Source: Prostheceraeus crozeri (taxonomy: Eukaryota; Platyhelminthes; Polycladida; Euryleptidae). Taken from it: DNA of 64,000 nt. Positions within the stretch are counted from its first letter, which is position 1. Each line of letters begins with the position of its first letter. Positions 31,072 to 42,619 of the stretch are shown in pieces. Below the pieces are notes generated by a model. It ran no database searches. It was not told the origin of the DNA and was given only the letters and a program-made list of their open reading frames with translations. The stretch is taken from assembly GCA_907163375.1 (NCBI GenBank), contig CAJQUW010001694.1, forward strand, positions 186,001 to 250,000, in the 5' to 3' direction. Both the position numbers and the translations under genes were made by a program.

Positions 31072-32394
31072 CAGGGAGTTCAATTTAAAAGTTGACTCAA
31101 TTTGTCTATTTTAAGATGACTCTAAAAATAGACATGACTACCTCTTTTCTTGGAAATTACAAATTAGACTTCTGGATTTGTCTTGTGGTGTTATCAGTGG
31201 TTCAGCGTTCATTTATCGTGGAATCTTACTTTCGATCTGGACGTTTTATTAATGAGCGGTGGATTTATTCATTTGACGATTGCACTTCTGATTTTAACAG
31301 GCAGTTCCCGAAAGTGGCTTCTCCAACTAAGCAAGCAATAAATGTTCTCATTAAAAAGTTTAGGGCTACAGGTTCAGTTGAAAACAAGAAACATGTACTC
31401 CAACGTACTCGCCTTTCTAATGATGTTCTGCAAGGTATCAGGCAACGCATTCAACGCAGTCCCAAGAAATCTGTGCGACGTTTGTCTCGTGAAACTGGAT
31501 TATCTGTTGGCAGTTGCCATTATGCACTTCGTAAATCACTGAAACTGTACCCCTACCGCATGTCTTCTTTACATGAGCTTATTCCTACTCATTGTCAAAA
31601 ACGAGTGGATTATTGTCAATGGTTTCAACAACATATGGATGATAATGCACTAGACATGACCTTCTTCAGTGACGAGGCATGGATCCACTCATCTGGCTAC
31701 ATAAACTCTCAAAACACTCGCATCTGGGGTGCTCATAACCCTCACGAGTTTGTCGAATCGCCCTTACATCCATTAAAGATTGGCATATGGATGGCTATGA
31801 GCAGACGCAGAATAGTGGGTCCGATATTTTTTCAAGGGAGATTGAATTCTGTGAGTTACTGTGAGTTAATTAACCAGTTTGCGGCGCAGCTAACTGAGAA
31901 TGAGAACCGTAATGCGTGGTTCCAACAGGATTCAGCAACATGCCATGTCAGTAACCACACTTTGGCTCACTTACGAAGAACTTTTGAACAGAGACTGATC
32001 ACGAAAGGCCTCTGGCCACCCAGGTCACCTGATCTAACTCCTCTCGATTCCTTTGCATTCGGCTATATTAAGGATACAGTATTCTCTAAGAATCCGCATA
32101 CGCTTGATGAACTGCGTACAATGGTTACTGATGTTATCCAAAACATCCCACGTGAAGTTTTGATTAACGTTTTCCAGAACATGCGTCGTCGTGTTGCTTT
32201 ATGCATAGATCAACACAGCCAACAGTTTCAACACCTTCTCTAACTATGTTTGACACAACATTGTTTTTTTATGTATCCTACATATACTGTATTGTATTGT
32301 TGAATTTTGTAATATTGAAATAACAGTTTAATCTATCAATTAAAATATAGATATTCTATGGACAATTGAGTCAACTTTTAAAATGAACACCCTG
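31072..32394 (+). mobile_element. Mariner-like element, apparently complete
   Basis: A 1323-bp element with TA at 31070-31071 and 32395-32396. Inverted termini of about 30 bp share TTTAAAAGTTGACTCAATT (left CAGGGAGTTCAAT..., right CAGGGTGTTCATT... on the minus strand). The single gene fills most of it. The compact structure and small terminal divergence suggest recent arrival in the LINE relic. Confidence 0.93.
31092..32243 (+). CDS. Mariner-like transposase, full-length, DDD-type
   Basis: 383 codons without a break. The N-terminal part carries helix-turn-helix wording (SPTKQAINVLIKKFRATGSV; then KSVRRLSRETGLSVGS). The catalytic domain shows D in FFSDEAWIH, D in WFQQDSATCH and the third acid as D in WPPRSPDLTPLDSF, 38 residues after the second, as in the insect 'Tc3-like/DUF4817' group rather than DD34E Tc1. 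The C-terminal part (NIPREVLINVFQNMRRRV) is typical. The true start may be a later Met (31134), since the first 40 residues do not resemble the family. Confidence 0.88.
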   Translation: MTQFVYFKMTLKIDMTTSFLGNYKLDFWICLVVLSVVQRSFIVESYFRSGRFINERWIYSFDDCTSDFNRQFPKVASPTKQAINVLIKKFRATGSVENKKHVLQRTRLSNDVLQGIRQRIQRSPKKSVRRLSRETGLSVGSCHYALRKSLKLYPYRMSSLHELIPTHCQKRVDYCQWFQQHMDDNALDMTFFSDEAWIHSSGYINSQNTRIWGAHNPHEFVESPLHPLKIGIWMAMSRRRIVGPIFFQGRLNSVSYCELINQFAAQLTENENRNAWFQQDSATCHVSNHTLAHLRRTFEQRLITKGLWPPRSPDLTPLDSFAFGYIKDTVFSKNPHTLDELRTMVTDVIQNIPREVLINVFQNMRRRVALCIDQHSQQFQHLL

Positions 32395-32396
32395 TA

Positions 32397-32753
32397 TATT
32401 ACACTGGGTTACAAAAAAAACTTTTTGAAAATAGTCAGAAGTTTTTCAACTGATTTAGGACCATTTTCCTCCACTAACTCTGAATATGGCATCCATTTAA
32501 CTCAATCAGGTCAACTTTTCATGCTAATTATATTTTGGGAAATTAGATTTTCTGGCTTAATATATCACATTTTGTGAAGTCATCTGTTATTTCTAAGAAC
32601 CCTTCTCACCCCAAAATGGCTAAGTAGAAGAAAGATACATTATAAAAGAATGTATTGAATTGGTATCACAATATCTAATTTCGCTTATTGTATAAAAGTT
32701 ATTGACAAAGGATAAGATAAATACATGTAGGCCTACTTGCACATGCAATCTGG
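32397..32753. other. Short spacer, nothing recognised
   Basis: AT-rich sequence between the mariner element and the next hAT; no feature I can support. Confidence 0.4.
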
Positions 32754-32761
32754 GTAGAAAG

Positions 32762-33966
32762 TAGGGTTGCGATATTTTAAATATGTTTTAAATATGGATA
32801 AAAAAACAATGTTTTTAATATGTTTTTTATGATGGTTTTGCTTATGATGTTGTGTAATTTTGAGCTTACAAACATGTTTTTTTTAAATATAGGCTTGTTA
32901 GTTTACATTCCATCAATTTTATTAGCCTGAAGAAGTTTCTTATACAAATCCGGCTGCGCAAGAAACCAGCATGCAATTTATTAAAGTCATCCTTGTAAGT
33001 GAGTTTAGAGCTAGTGCAATTGACATGAAATAACGATAACTAAGCTTTGGTTAACACTGTTATGTTGATCATTATGTCAAAGCGAAAATTGGAGTCCACC
33101 ATCATCGTTGACTCCTGATGGCGGCTTCTATAGAAAGTGTTGGTCTATCTCGATTCTCGAGTCATATATTCCCACGCGATAGCTGACGTCTATGAACCAA
33201 TCCCACTATTGATATATCATATACTGTACTTCATTATCAACTGCTTTTAGCCTACTGAATTGACATAATCAACTGCTTTATTGTAGCTGCGATTTGTTTT
33301 CCATCCGATACGGTTGTTTTGTTTTGTTTTTCTTTTGTAACAATACAATTTTTAAATTAACAATGACTAACTAAAAGTTTCGGTTGTCCACCGTGAGATT
33401 TTTGACTGTCTGGGCATTAGTCTTGCCAAATCTGTCGCAAGAGCAATACTTGCCCGCTCCACCCACATTGAGTAGACCTGACTTTTCCTAGATCGGCCAT
33501 CTTCTTTTCACTTTTCTTTATTAGTTTCGTCTTAGCTTTGTCATTTGTTGATCAGGATCTTAGTATAGCATTCTTTTAGCATGCTCCCATAGGAAACATG
33601 TTTTGTTCAATATTTATGTAATATGTACTGATAAATGTTGTGAAATTATACATGAATAAAAAAAGACATCGAACAATGACTTTTCTATCATAGTTCACCG
33701 TATGTATGTATCTAACCAAAGTCATAGTTTTCTTTCTTATATAGTTGACATGGTGTAATCCTTTTCAAAAATCAAACATTGCGATAAATGAATAGAAAAT
33801 GAAATGATAAGGCATCTGTAATAAAGCATGAAATACATTACAGATGCCTATTTGCGTTTTCCGTAAAAGTGTTTATGAAAATATTGCTTAATTCTCGACC
33901 ATCATAAAAAAAACAAAAAAATATTTAAAATATGGTCGATAAAAAAACATTTTTTTTGCATCCCTA
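32762..33966. mobile_element. Non-autonomous hAT with perfect 8-bp duplication
   Basis: A 1205-bp element from TAGGGTTGCGAT (32762) to TTGCATCCCTA (33966), flanked by exact GTAGAAAG at 32754-32761 and 33967-33974. TTTAAAATATG or close forms lie inside both ends together with A-rich runs. There is no transposase. Terminal sequence is of the Ac/ZBED kind (TAGGG-TGC). Confidence 0.9.
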
Positions 33967-33992
33967 GTAGAAAGTCGCAATTGTAAAAAAAG

Positions 33993-35612
33993 TCAGGGCA
34001 TGAATTTCCGTATTTTGCAGTTCCTTGAATGCTCAGCTGCATGGATGTCTCTCTTCAGATTCCAGCAGTAATCAGCCATCATAACTGCATCCCAGCGTCC
34101 CTGATACCTTGTCTCCATCACCTTTATGTCTTGATGGAATCTCTCCCCTTCTTCATCGCTCACAGATCCCAGATTCTCAGGAAACCGATCCATGTGTGAG
34201 AAAATGTAATGCATTTTGATACTCATGTTGCATCTAAGGATTGTGAAAACAGTCAACATAATTGAGACTAGCTCTGCATAGTTTCTGGCCTTTTTATTGC
34301 CAAGAAAGTTCTTCACTACCAGAACAAATGCTCTCCATGCCTGCAGCTCCACATCGTTCATTGAATTTTCAAACTCAGTATCTCTGATTAGCTGTCGGAT
34401 TTGAGGACCATCAAAAATGCCAGCTTTCAATTTCTCTATGGTCAATCCTGGAAAAGCATGGCACAAGTATGTAAAGCAGGCACCATCCTTGTCCATAGCT
34501 AGCTTTGGTGAATTGCTTCATCAAGCCGAGTTTGATGTGCAGCGGAGGGAAGAGTATCCTGTCTCTGTTTACCAGGGGGTCGTTGATAACGTTCGTTGCT
34601 CTACATGGCACCAATTCTTCGCGGATTGGCCAGTTTTTTCTAGTGTAGTGATGAGCAGTGTCTCTGCTATCCCACATGCACAGGAAGCATGGATACTTGG
34701 TATATAGCCTGACTGCTGTCCCAACAAAAAATTCACCATTTTCAAGTCAACACAAATTAGCCACTGATGCTGATCATAACGCATTTTCTTCAGCACGCAC
34801 TTCACTGCTTCATAGTTCTCTTTCAATGTAGCCGAATGAGCAAGAGGTGCACAAGCAAACCGATTGCCATTGTGAAGAACACATTTCAGAGATCGCTTGC
34901 TGCTGTCTATAATAGTCTCCAATCTTTGGGTTCGTACCTTGGCATTCTAAGCTTGAACATTAGCTGAGCAATATCTGTGCAGTACACCAAGTCATTCTCT
35001 TTAAAGAAAAAATGAAGGAACTCTTCATGTCTATTGCGATAGAAAGTGACACGAGCACTGTTAGATATAAGATTTTTTTCCTTCAGTCTGGATGCCAATA
35101 GCTCGGCAGAGGACTTTGATAAACTGAGATCGCGAACTAGATCATTTAGCTCATATTGGGAAAAAGGATGTGGGGCAGCATCGTCAAAATCCATTTGTTG
35201 CTCTTCTACATGTTCAGCAGCACTGGAGGAATCGTCGTCACTGATGTCAGGAAGTTCTCCAAAAATAGGTTCCGGAATTTCATCACAATGAGCTACAGGA
35301 CGACGTGCCGATTCAATATTAGGATACTTCAGGCTGCTTCGGTTCTTTCTGTTGATCCCAGTCACATCAATAGCAGTCATTGACATGGTTTCTCGGTTCC
35401 CTCCAAATCATAGGAACACCAGATTTCAAGCAACTCTTCCTGCCTTTAGTCCACAGATGCAGATACTCGGTGCATGACTTGCATACCATGTGTGGAGCCC
35501 AAACTTTATCCTGGTCACCAAGTTTAATTGCAAAATATGATTGATAGGCACGTTTTATGAAGCTTGTTACTTGATTCCTGTTAGATAAAAGGGTATATTC
35601 ACCAATCACCAC
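33993..35612 (-). pseudogene. Transposase-like gene of a widespread unnamed family, broken
   Basis: Five overlapping minus-strand stretches read as one protein of about 530 codons. In order: KLGDQDKVWAPHMVCKSC (35.5 kb), TGINRKNRSSLKYPNIESA (35.3 kb), YELNDLVRDLSLSKSSAELL (35.1 kb), HQWLICVDLKMVNFLLGQQ (34.75 kb), NDPLVNRDRILFPPLHIKLG (34.55 kb), EKLKAGIFDGPQIRQLIRD (34.4 kb) and GERFHQDIKVMETRYQGRWD (34.1 kb). The same wording recurs in many 'uncharacterized' proteins of sea urchin, Hydra and insect genomes. Acids in ICVDLK, WDSRD and GERFHQD could be a DDE set. At least four frame changes are needed, and a short deletion near 35375 removes the second half of a CxxC-like motif. Confidence 0.75.
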
Positions 35613-38600
35613 AAATATGGCAGAAAACGTTAGGCCTGTTTTTGCAAGATCTTCTGGTTGAAATCATCCTTCAGCTGCAAAATGCGAATGTGTTATTCAA
35701 AATTCACTGACTACACCCATTAAATATGATGACAAGGCTAAAAATAGCATATGACTCTTCGATTGAAATAGAAATTGCTCTGAAAGCTTGCCTTCATTCG
35801 TTGAATTGATTGACAAAGTGCAGCAAAGAACTCGCACCTAGACTGGTTGAAAATCCTCTGACAGAGTGAATGAACAAACGTCCATCAGATTGCAAAAATA
35901 TCACAGAAATGTCATAAGCGATGAATTCAACAAGGTATTTGAGCAGTGGAAACATTGATGGTGAATTGCATATTTTCAGATGGGCAGCATTTTAAATGAT
36001 CAGATGTGACGCAAAGATCTTCAGAAATTGCATTTTTAGTCTAGAAAATAAAACAATGGTTACATGAACGTAAGAAAATACCGGTACATGAGAAGCTCTG
36101 GATCATCGTATAGGTCAAAACTTGAAAAACCCAAAATGTAGCTTAGTTTAAAAAATTTTCTGCTGCTACAATCCTACACTAACCTTTGTTTGAGTGTGCA
36201 TTTCCAACCGCTTCTAAATTTGATTGATGCGGTGAGGACAGGACGAACGAATCGATTGAATTATTCGATTAAGTTGAAGCTACTATGCTGGTGCCATCTG
36301 ACGGTGAATATTCAGCTCCGCTTTTATGAACATGAGTAGATGACGTGTTTCAATCGACAATAGGATGTGTACCTGTCCTGTCCCTTACTTTTCTAGACTA
36401 ATCGATCCACTATAGTTCGTGTATTAAACTGCAGACGTTTAGATTGCAGTCGGCGTGTATCAGTTCGGGATACACTTGCCCCACTCCTAGTCGTGCCTCT
36501 CTTGGACTGGGTTGCAGCAGTGGTCTCTACTGGAGCGACGAATCGGCCGTATTCGATGAACTTATTGCTCAGTACAGCCGTCGCGACAGTTTCACTGTAC
36601 AACCTAATCACGAAGACAATGACTCTATTTCTGGAGACTATAGGTGATATCATTCGCACGGAGGAGTCACGCACCAAGCCGGGCCAACAGATTCTCCAGT
36701 CGCAACCGACGCGACTACAAAAGCGGGGACAACGCCATAGAAAGACATTTCCTGAACTTCTATTTGAGTTGCAAGCTGTGACCGCTCCAGTGTCTGTGCA
36801 GAAACATAGACACCGGTCAGCGCGCTATATATGGTTGCTTCAATTTGTCACTTTCATATACACATGCACACAAGAGGGCGCATTTACACTGAATTGAATG
36901 TTTGAGCAGAGAATCATGGGACAATGACATTATCACTGATGTACCTAGAATACTAATTAAAGTGTAGTTAAGTGTTTTTGATTTTCAAATTTATAATGAA
37001 GATAGGGCATAGAAAGAATCATCAAACTATAAAACATGTAAGAGCATTTGAGATTCATGGCAAAGCACATTAAACTATTCTAATCTCGATAAATGAAGTA
37101 ATTGCGCTTGCAAAAACATAAGCTTACAAATCATCAGATCTCTCCAAAAAGTTCTTCCATTTCAAGAAACTAAGAGGTGAATATGGAAATACGGCATATG
37201 CACCGACAGACAAAGCGAACAACATAATTCTTCTTTAGACGATAGTTCAAAGTAAGTAAGGTTCATACTTGATTTGGGCTGAATGCAGCCACGATGAAAC
37301 AAGTGTGTTTACTCATGAAATACCTAGCGCTTCTTACCTATACCTAAGATATTTTTTCTCTTGACAGTGACTTTGGTACACAAATGTGATAAAGGTGGAT
37401 AAATTCATCTTATCGTAGTCTAGCATTTATCAATTATTCTATTATCGTAGTCTTATTATTTTATCGTAGTTATTATCAGCTAGAATGGTAACTCGCTCTC
37501 ATCCAAATATTTTTGTTAGGAGTCACGATAAGATGGATTAGAGACTGTAGTCAAAGCGGAATAGAAAGAAAACTACGGTATTCGATCGAAGTTGCAGTGA
37601 AAGATTATTGGAGTTATAACATTAAACGTCTTAATGATTACCAGTGCTCCGGCAATAAGGAATAATTAGTTTATCGATCACATCGAAGCAGCACTTCTAA
37701 TTTTCCAATAAATGCAGCGCTCACTTTATTAGAGATAAAACAAAATGCAACTTTGTTCGTATAAGCAAATCCCCTTCATCACTAAATCAACTTACTTTAG
37801 TTGGCCGCTACAACCTGATAAAATCTATTCTATCATAAGAAATAACTGAGATCATCCAGAGATTTCTTTCTCTTGTTCCCAATTGTGGAGGATATAAGAC
37901 TACTTTCGTGCTTCTGGATGGTTTTTAATATTCTGCTATTCTCCTGGCTTTATCTCATCCAATTATTTACACAGCAGCGCCACCAGAACTTTTCATGCTT
38001 TTTTGCAGTACTCTAACAGTTCTGATTACTTGCAGTACTAATTACGGTTCTTTCCCTAGATGGCAGCTGTTTAAAAATCATTTAATTTGCTCATGAAAAG
38101 AATAAATTGAAATTTTTCGTAACGGCCGGGACACGGATACGTAGCATGTCTGATGACCCTAGAATAATTGCAGCATTTTTTGATATGAAAACCTAATTTC
38201 ACCACTTTCACGGGGGTAAATCGGCACATGGAGCTAATGTCTCGACCGCTACAATTTGAAATAGCCGCCACAACCTGAATAAAACATTCTCGGGAAGTTG
38301 TCTCAGAAGGAAAGCTTAGTTTGAAATTCACATAAACCTATTTTTAAGTTGCAGTCATCAGCAGAAGCTGTGAAATTTGATTTTACGTGTCAGAAATGTA
38401 GCAATATGTCGCAAATGTCGACGTCCCGACCGTTACGGGACATTTCTATGGTTGCGAGGCAACGGTCTAGCAGAGAGAAGCTGAAACTTCACATGCAATT
38501 AGCCAATAAGTATCTTGTATATCATGCACAGTTGTGCTGCGATTGTGTCATTTTTTAATGAGTTGGAGATCAATAGGAGTCAAATGTTCCGACCGTTATT

Positions 38601-40197
38601 CTTGTGTACAAGCCCTTTGAGTAACGAGAACAACAAGTAACGAGAATCTGAACAGTAATGCTAGATAAGCAAATAACATATCAAGTGAAATTTTCGACGA
38701 GTATTCACTAAATATTGCTTTAAACACACTGTCACCTGAGTTAGTGCACCTCCATTAATCAATAGATGCCGCTTTTTGCAAACATAATATAGAGTTGTTG
38801 CAAGAAAAATGATCTGCTAACGAATGCGGACTCGATTGCTGAGTGAATTTTCAGTACTGCAAAGAATTGCTTTTAGTCGATGTCTCTTGTCATGAACGTC
38901 TATGAAAATGTCGAAAACTGCTCGACGCAATGTTGCATTGTGCACTTTTGGTATTGTATTGGGTACTTTTCGTAGTAATCTTAGAAATCATCAACACAAC
39001 AATGTCGCTTGACTAATTTTTAGCATTGTAAACATTGATTGGATATCGAATATTAGATCAAACGGCAACAATTCAACTCTGTTCCCATTTTTCAACTGAG
39101 TATGGAACTCAATATCTAATTATTATATTTGCAACACAGTAATGCTAGCCAAGCGAATGCTTCACTCGAGAGAAATCAACACTTGCAATTAGTTAAAGAG
39201 AACCTCCTTACACACATGTGCACAGATATTATAAAGGCAGATTAATAGTGCACGACAGCAGTTATTGTTATATTTCAATATATCAAATTCATTAGCCACA
39301 GAAAATTTCAGTGAGTCACCTATCTACAAAGATTAGAAACATTGCCGAAGGAGGGAAATTTGCAACTATTTGCAAAATCACTTAAAATTCAGGTCATAAA
39401 TTGCTTTCAATGAATTTGTAGAAGCGTAGCAAACAAGAGGGTGCCGATTAGCAAAGTCAGTAAATGTTAGAACAATTCATAAACCTTGGGAAGGCTCGTG
39501 AAAGCAAATTCATACCATCATTGCTGGATTGAGAGTTTTCGGGTAGTGCTGAAAACAGAAATATAATCACTTTCACAACTATTGATTTCTGAAGCAGATT
39601 TTTAGTTTCAGATGTTCACACAAAATATGTGCCTAATGAGGACATCAATGTAACAGGCCTCCCGCGCCTTGGGAAAAAATTTTTTTAGGTTTTATAAATA
39701 TGAATTTGTAGGGATAGTACATCGAAAAAGCAAAAAATCTGACTGTTCATCAATAAAAATATATTCTCCTTCTCAAAAATAGGAATCAAAATGATAAAGT
39801 TTCATATTAAAAACACAAACTTATAAACTTAACAAAGTATAGATTATTAACAATATGCTCAATCAATCAAACGAGTATAACGCATGAGTTACAAATGTAA
39901 TACTCTATGTATTCGAACACAAGCATTGTACGCTCGTACTATGATTCTTAGGCATATAATTGTTTGAAATGTTCGCGCAATCAATTCAGAACGTCAGTCA
40001 AGAACAGAAAAACATAATGAGTTCAATTATTCTTTTTATAATACAAATTCACTCTAATATAAACGATTATTAGAAAAAATCTAACCTTCAGTCTTGCGAA
40101 AACAAATAGGTAGAAACGGAATGTAAATCCAAAAACTTGAAGTGTTCGAAAACGTATGAGTAATTACAGGAAGGGAGCACACTTATATAATTCACCA
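35613..40197. other. Host intron with a few motif repeats, no gene seen
   Basis: The only structured part is 38.1-38.6 kb, with four copies of a GTCCCGACCGTTAC-like motif. CAGGCCTCCCGCGCCTTGGG at 39654 looks like a hAT left end and might belong to the gene relic at 40.2-42.6 kb, but no matching right end was found. Confidence 0.4.
38110..38610. repeat. Cluster of TCCCGACCGTTAC-like motifs
   Basis: Copies are GTCCCGGCCGTTACG (minus strand, about 38122-38136), GTCTCGACCGCTAC (38239), GTCCCGACCGTTACG (38423) and GTTCCGACCGTTATTC (38585). Flanks also share GAAATTT or CATTTC. Function unknown. Confidence 0.5.
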
Positions 40198-42610
40198 CTA
40201 CTGCTTGTCTAATTCTAGTCTTTGTTTCTTTAGAAGACCTATCTCCTGCTGAAGCTTTCTTTTTCTCTCAGCTCCCATTTCAATCTGGGAGCTTGCAGCT
40301 TGCAATTTTTGGGAGCTCAGAGGCTTTGCGCTTAATGCAGCTTGTAACTTCTTGTTCCCGTCTGACATGGCCTCATCTGCCACTCGAATTCCTTCCTCCT
40401 TACTCATAATTCTCTCATCTATCTCAGATAATCCACTTTTCTTTTGTCGTTCAATTTTGTTCTTATCTTTATTTAGTGTACTCTGTTGTGATTCAGCTTC
40501 CGCTAATCTTCGTTTGGATTCAAGATCATTGTGATATCGCTGTCTTGAATTTTTAACAGATTGCAGTAATTCGTTTGTTATGATAAATTTCGTGACCTTC
40601 CCTGAAACGATCAGTTTGTCACGAACATTTCTCAATGCAACGAGCGTATCCTCATTAAGCGACGAACCCTGAGCCTGCAAGATAGCTTTGTTTAGAGAAA
40701 AACCTTTCTCTGGACCGGAATTTCCATGTGACAATGACAGAACACATTTAACCAAAGCAGCCAATTGAGGAAATTTTGCCCGACCATTTTCATTTTGAAT
40801 CTGGAAGACGCGAGCCCAGTACTCATCAATTGGTACAAGGGTTTCATTTTCATCCTTTTTGTCAATTTCGCACCATTGAGTTTCTACCTCTTTCCAATAG
40901 GAATGCTGGTTTCTTCTACTTTGATGCTTGTCCGTCATTGGAGTTCTGTGCCATTCTTTGGGGATATCCTCAGTTTGATATTCACGCCACTGACATCGAA
41001 TAATATCGCATATGTCTTCATTGGTCAAGTTTTCATTCACGGAAAATACCCTATGCATTTCTTTGGACATACTTGGTGCAATTGTGAGTGCCAGCCTAGA
41101 AATTGCTTTTAGCGACCAAGATTCTAAGCGATTGTGTGAGTGTAAAGCTCGGGCATCTTTGATAATCTCGTTTGTTATGGGCAATTGTGCTTGCAAGTAA
41201 CCTGCAGCTTTCACAAAAAACTTCAAACAATTCGATTGGACATCAAGGTTTTCCTTTTCAGATACATTATTCTCGCACAGCAAAACCAAAGCTCGTGTTT
41301 AAGATGTTTCGAGAAATTCATGGAGGAGAAGTCTGATTTGCTATTAACATGAGACGCCTTCATGAATTTCTGGGTGACGTTGCTCATCAGTTTGATCATG
41401 TTATCGTGCATATTGTGTATCATTGGCTCACTTGTTTGATGCGCTGTGAGATACCTCTCAAAATCCGTTGCAGCATATGCTACGAAGCTGATGTAGACTT
41501 GTGCGATCGGATCGGTCAGAGCTTTAACAATCCTTTGGTATCGAGGCGTGTTTTCAATCTCTTTTGAAGGATTTTTGCTCTGGGAGATAAACAAGAAAAT
41601 ATTGTTTTAAATTTGGATACTGTTCAAGTATTCGCAAACACACCTTCCGAAGAGACAGCCATCTTGAGGTAACGTGTCGCAACGCAACTCGTGGGGTTAT
41701 ATCAGTGAATGTCTCCATCATTTCATAGTCTTCACGACGAGCAGCGGACAATTTGAAGTAAGACGAAATGTCTATTACGAGTTTGTCTATGTCAAAGCCC
41801 AAAACAGTCAAACCTTGACGAAAAGCATTATGTACTTTATGTAAAGTACATGTACCAATGTCTACAATAGTTGTCTGCATATTTCCGCAATGTCCCTTAA
41901 GCATGTCCTGGAATGCTTTGTTCACATTTGGACCATCCATACCGATGTGAATCAGCAAATGGGAACTCAACTGCATTTGATCTATCAACTTGAAGAAATG
42001 CTGCAAGAGTTGTTCACTGGTACAATGACCGGTAAACAGTGAACCACAATACACAGAAACTATATTGTTTTCTTTTTCGGACCAGAATTGGGCATATCCA
42101 TCGTACTGTTTCTTGACCTGTGATGTTGTAGTTTCGTCAAATTTGAAACTATACTAATATGTTGTAGTTTCTCAAATCTCGAATATTTTCCTCTCGTATA
42201 TAAGGTGATATCCCAAACTGGATGACATACTTCATCTTCGTTTCACTCATCTGGTAGCTTTTAACAATTTTTGAATCTGGAAATTGTTCTCTCAATATTT
42301 CTGTATCCTCAGTGGCACTCGAGAAGGAATAGTTACAATTGACATATTTTAAAGCTTGCAATATTTCTGCTCTCAGAACCTTGTTTTCCTCAGTGAGCAG
42401 TATCGTATTCGGCAATTGAATTGTACCTTTACCACTCATGGTAAAAGTTTGTTGTCTTTTCCTTCCAGAAAACACATTAGCGGCAGCTTTGTGTTTGTCA
42501 CCTCTGGCATGAATTTTAATTTGTGCAATACCGGATTTATAAATCTTGATAATTTTGTTACAAAATGTACATAATGCAGAGTATTTATCAGAAGCTGGCT
42601 TGATGAAGTC
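40198..42610 (-). pseudogene. hAT transposase gene with coiled-coil tail, broken
   Basis: Minus strand, in order: a BED/U1-like finger (CTFCNKIIKIYK...IKIHARGDKH, about 42.55 kb); the first acid in KFDETTTSQVKKQYDG (about 42.13 kb); the second in IGMDGPNVNKAFQDML and a SRWLSLRKV segment (41.6-42.05 kb); a middle part (41.22-41.59 kb); then 363 open codons (40198-41289) with the dimerisation signature FPQLAALVKCVLSLSHGNSG PEKGFSLNK. These end in a long Lys/Glu-rich coiled coil (about residues 240-363). Frame changes or stops separate the parts near 42149, 41570 and 41285. This hAT group is common in cnidarians, fish and echinoderms. It is a dead copy; the intact last third is notable. Confidence 0.82.
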
Positions 42611-42619
42611 GAAATCATT

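Noticed and set aside
36393-36897. Overlapping ORFs on both strands near 36.5 kb
   Set aside because: No recognisable domain; the sequence is locally GC-richer, which lengthens chance ORFs.
39654-39680. CAGGCCTCCCGCGCC as the left end of the 40-kb hAT relic
   Set aside because: No matching right terminus or target duplication could be found.
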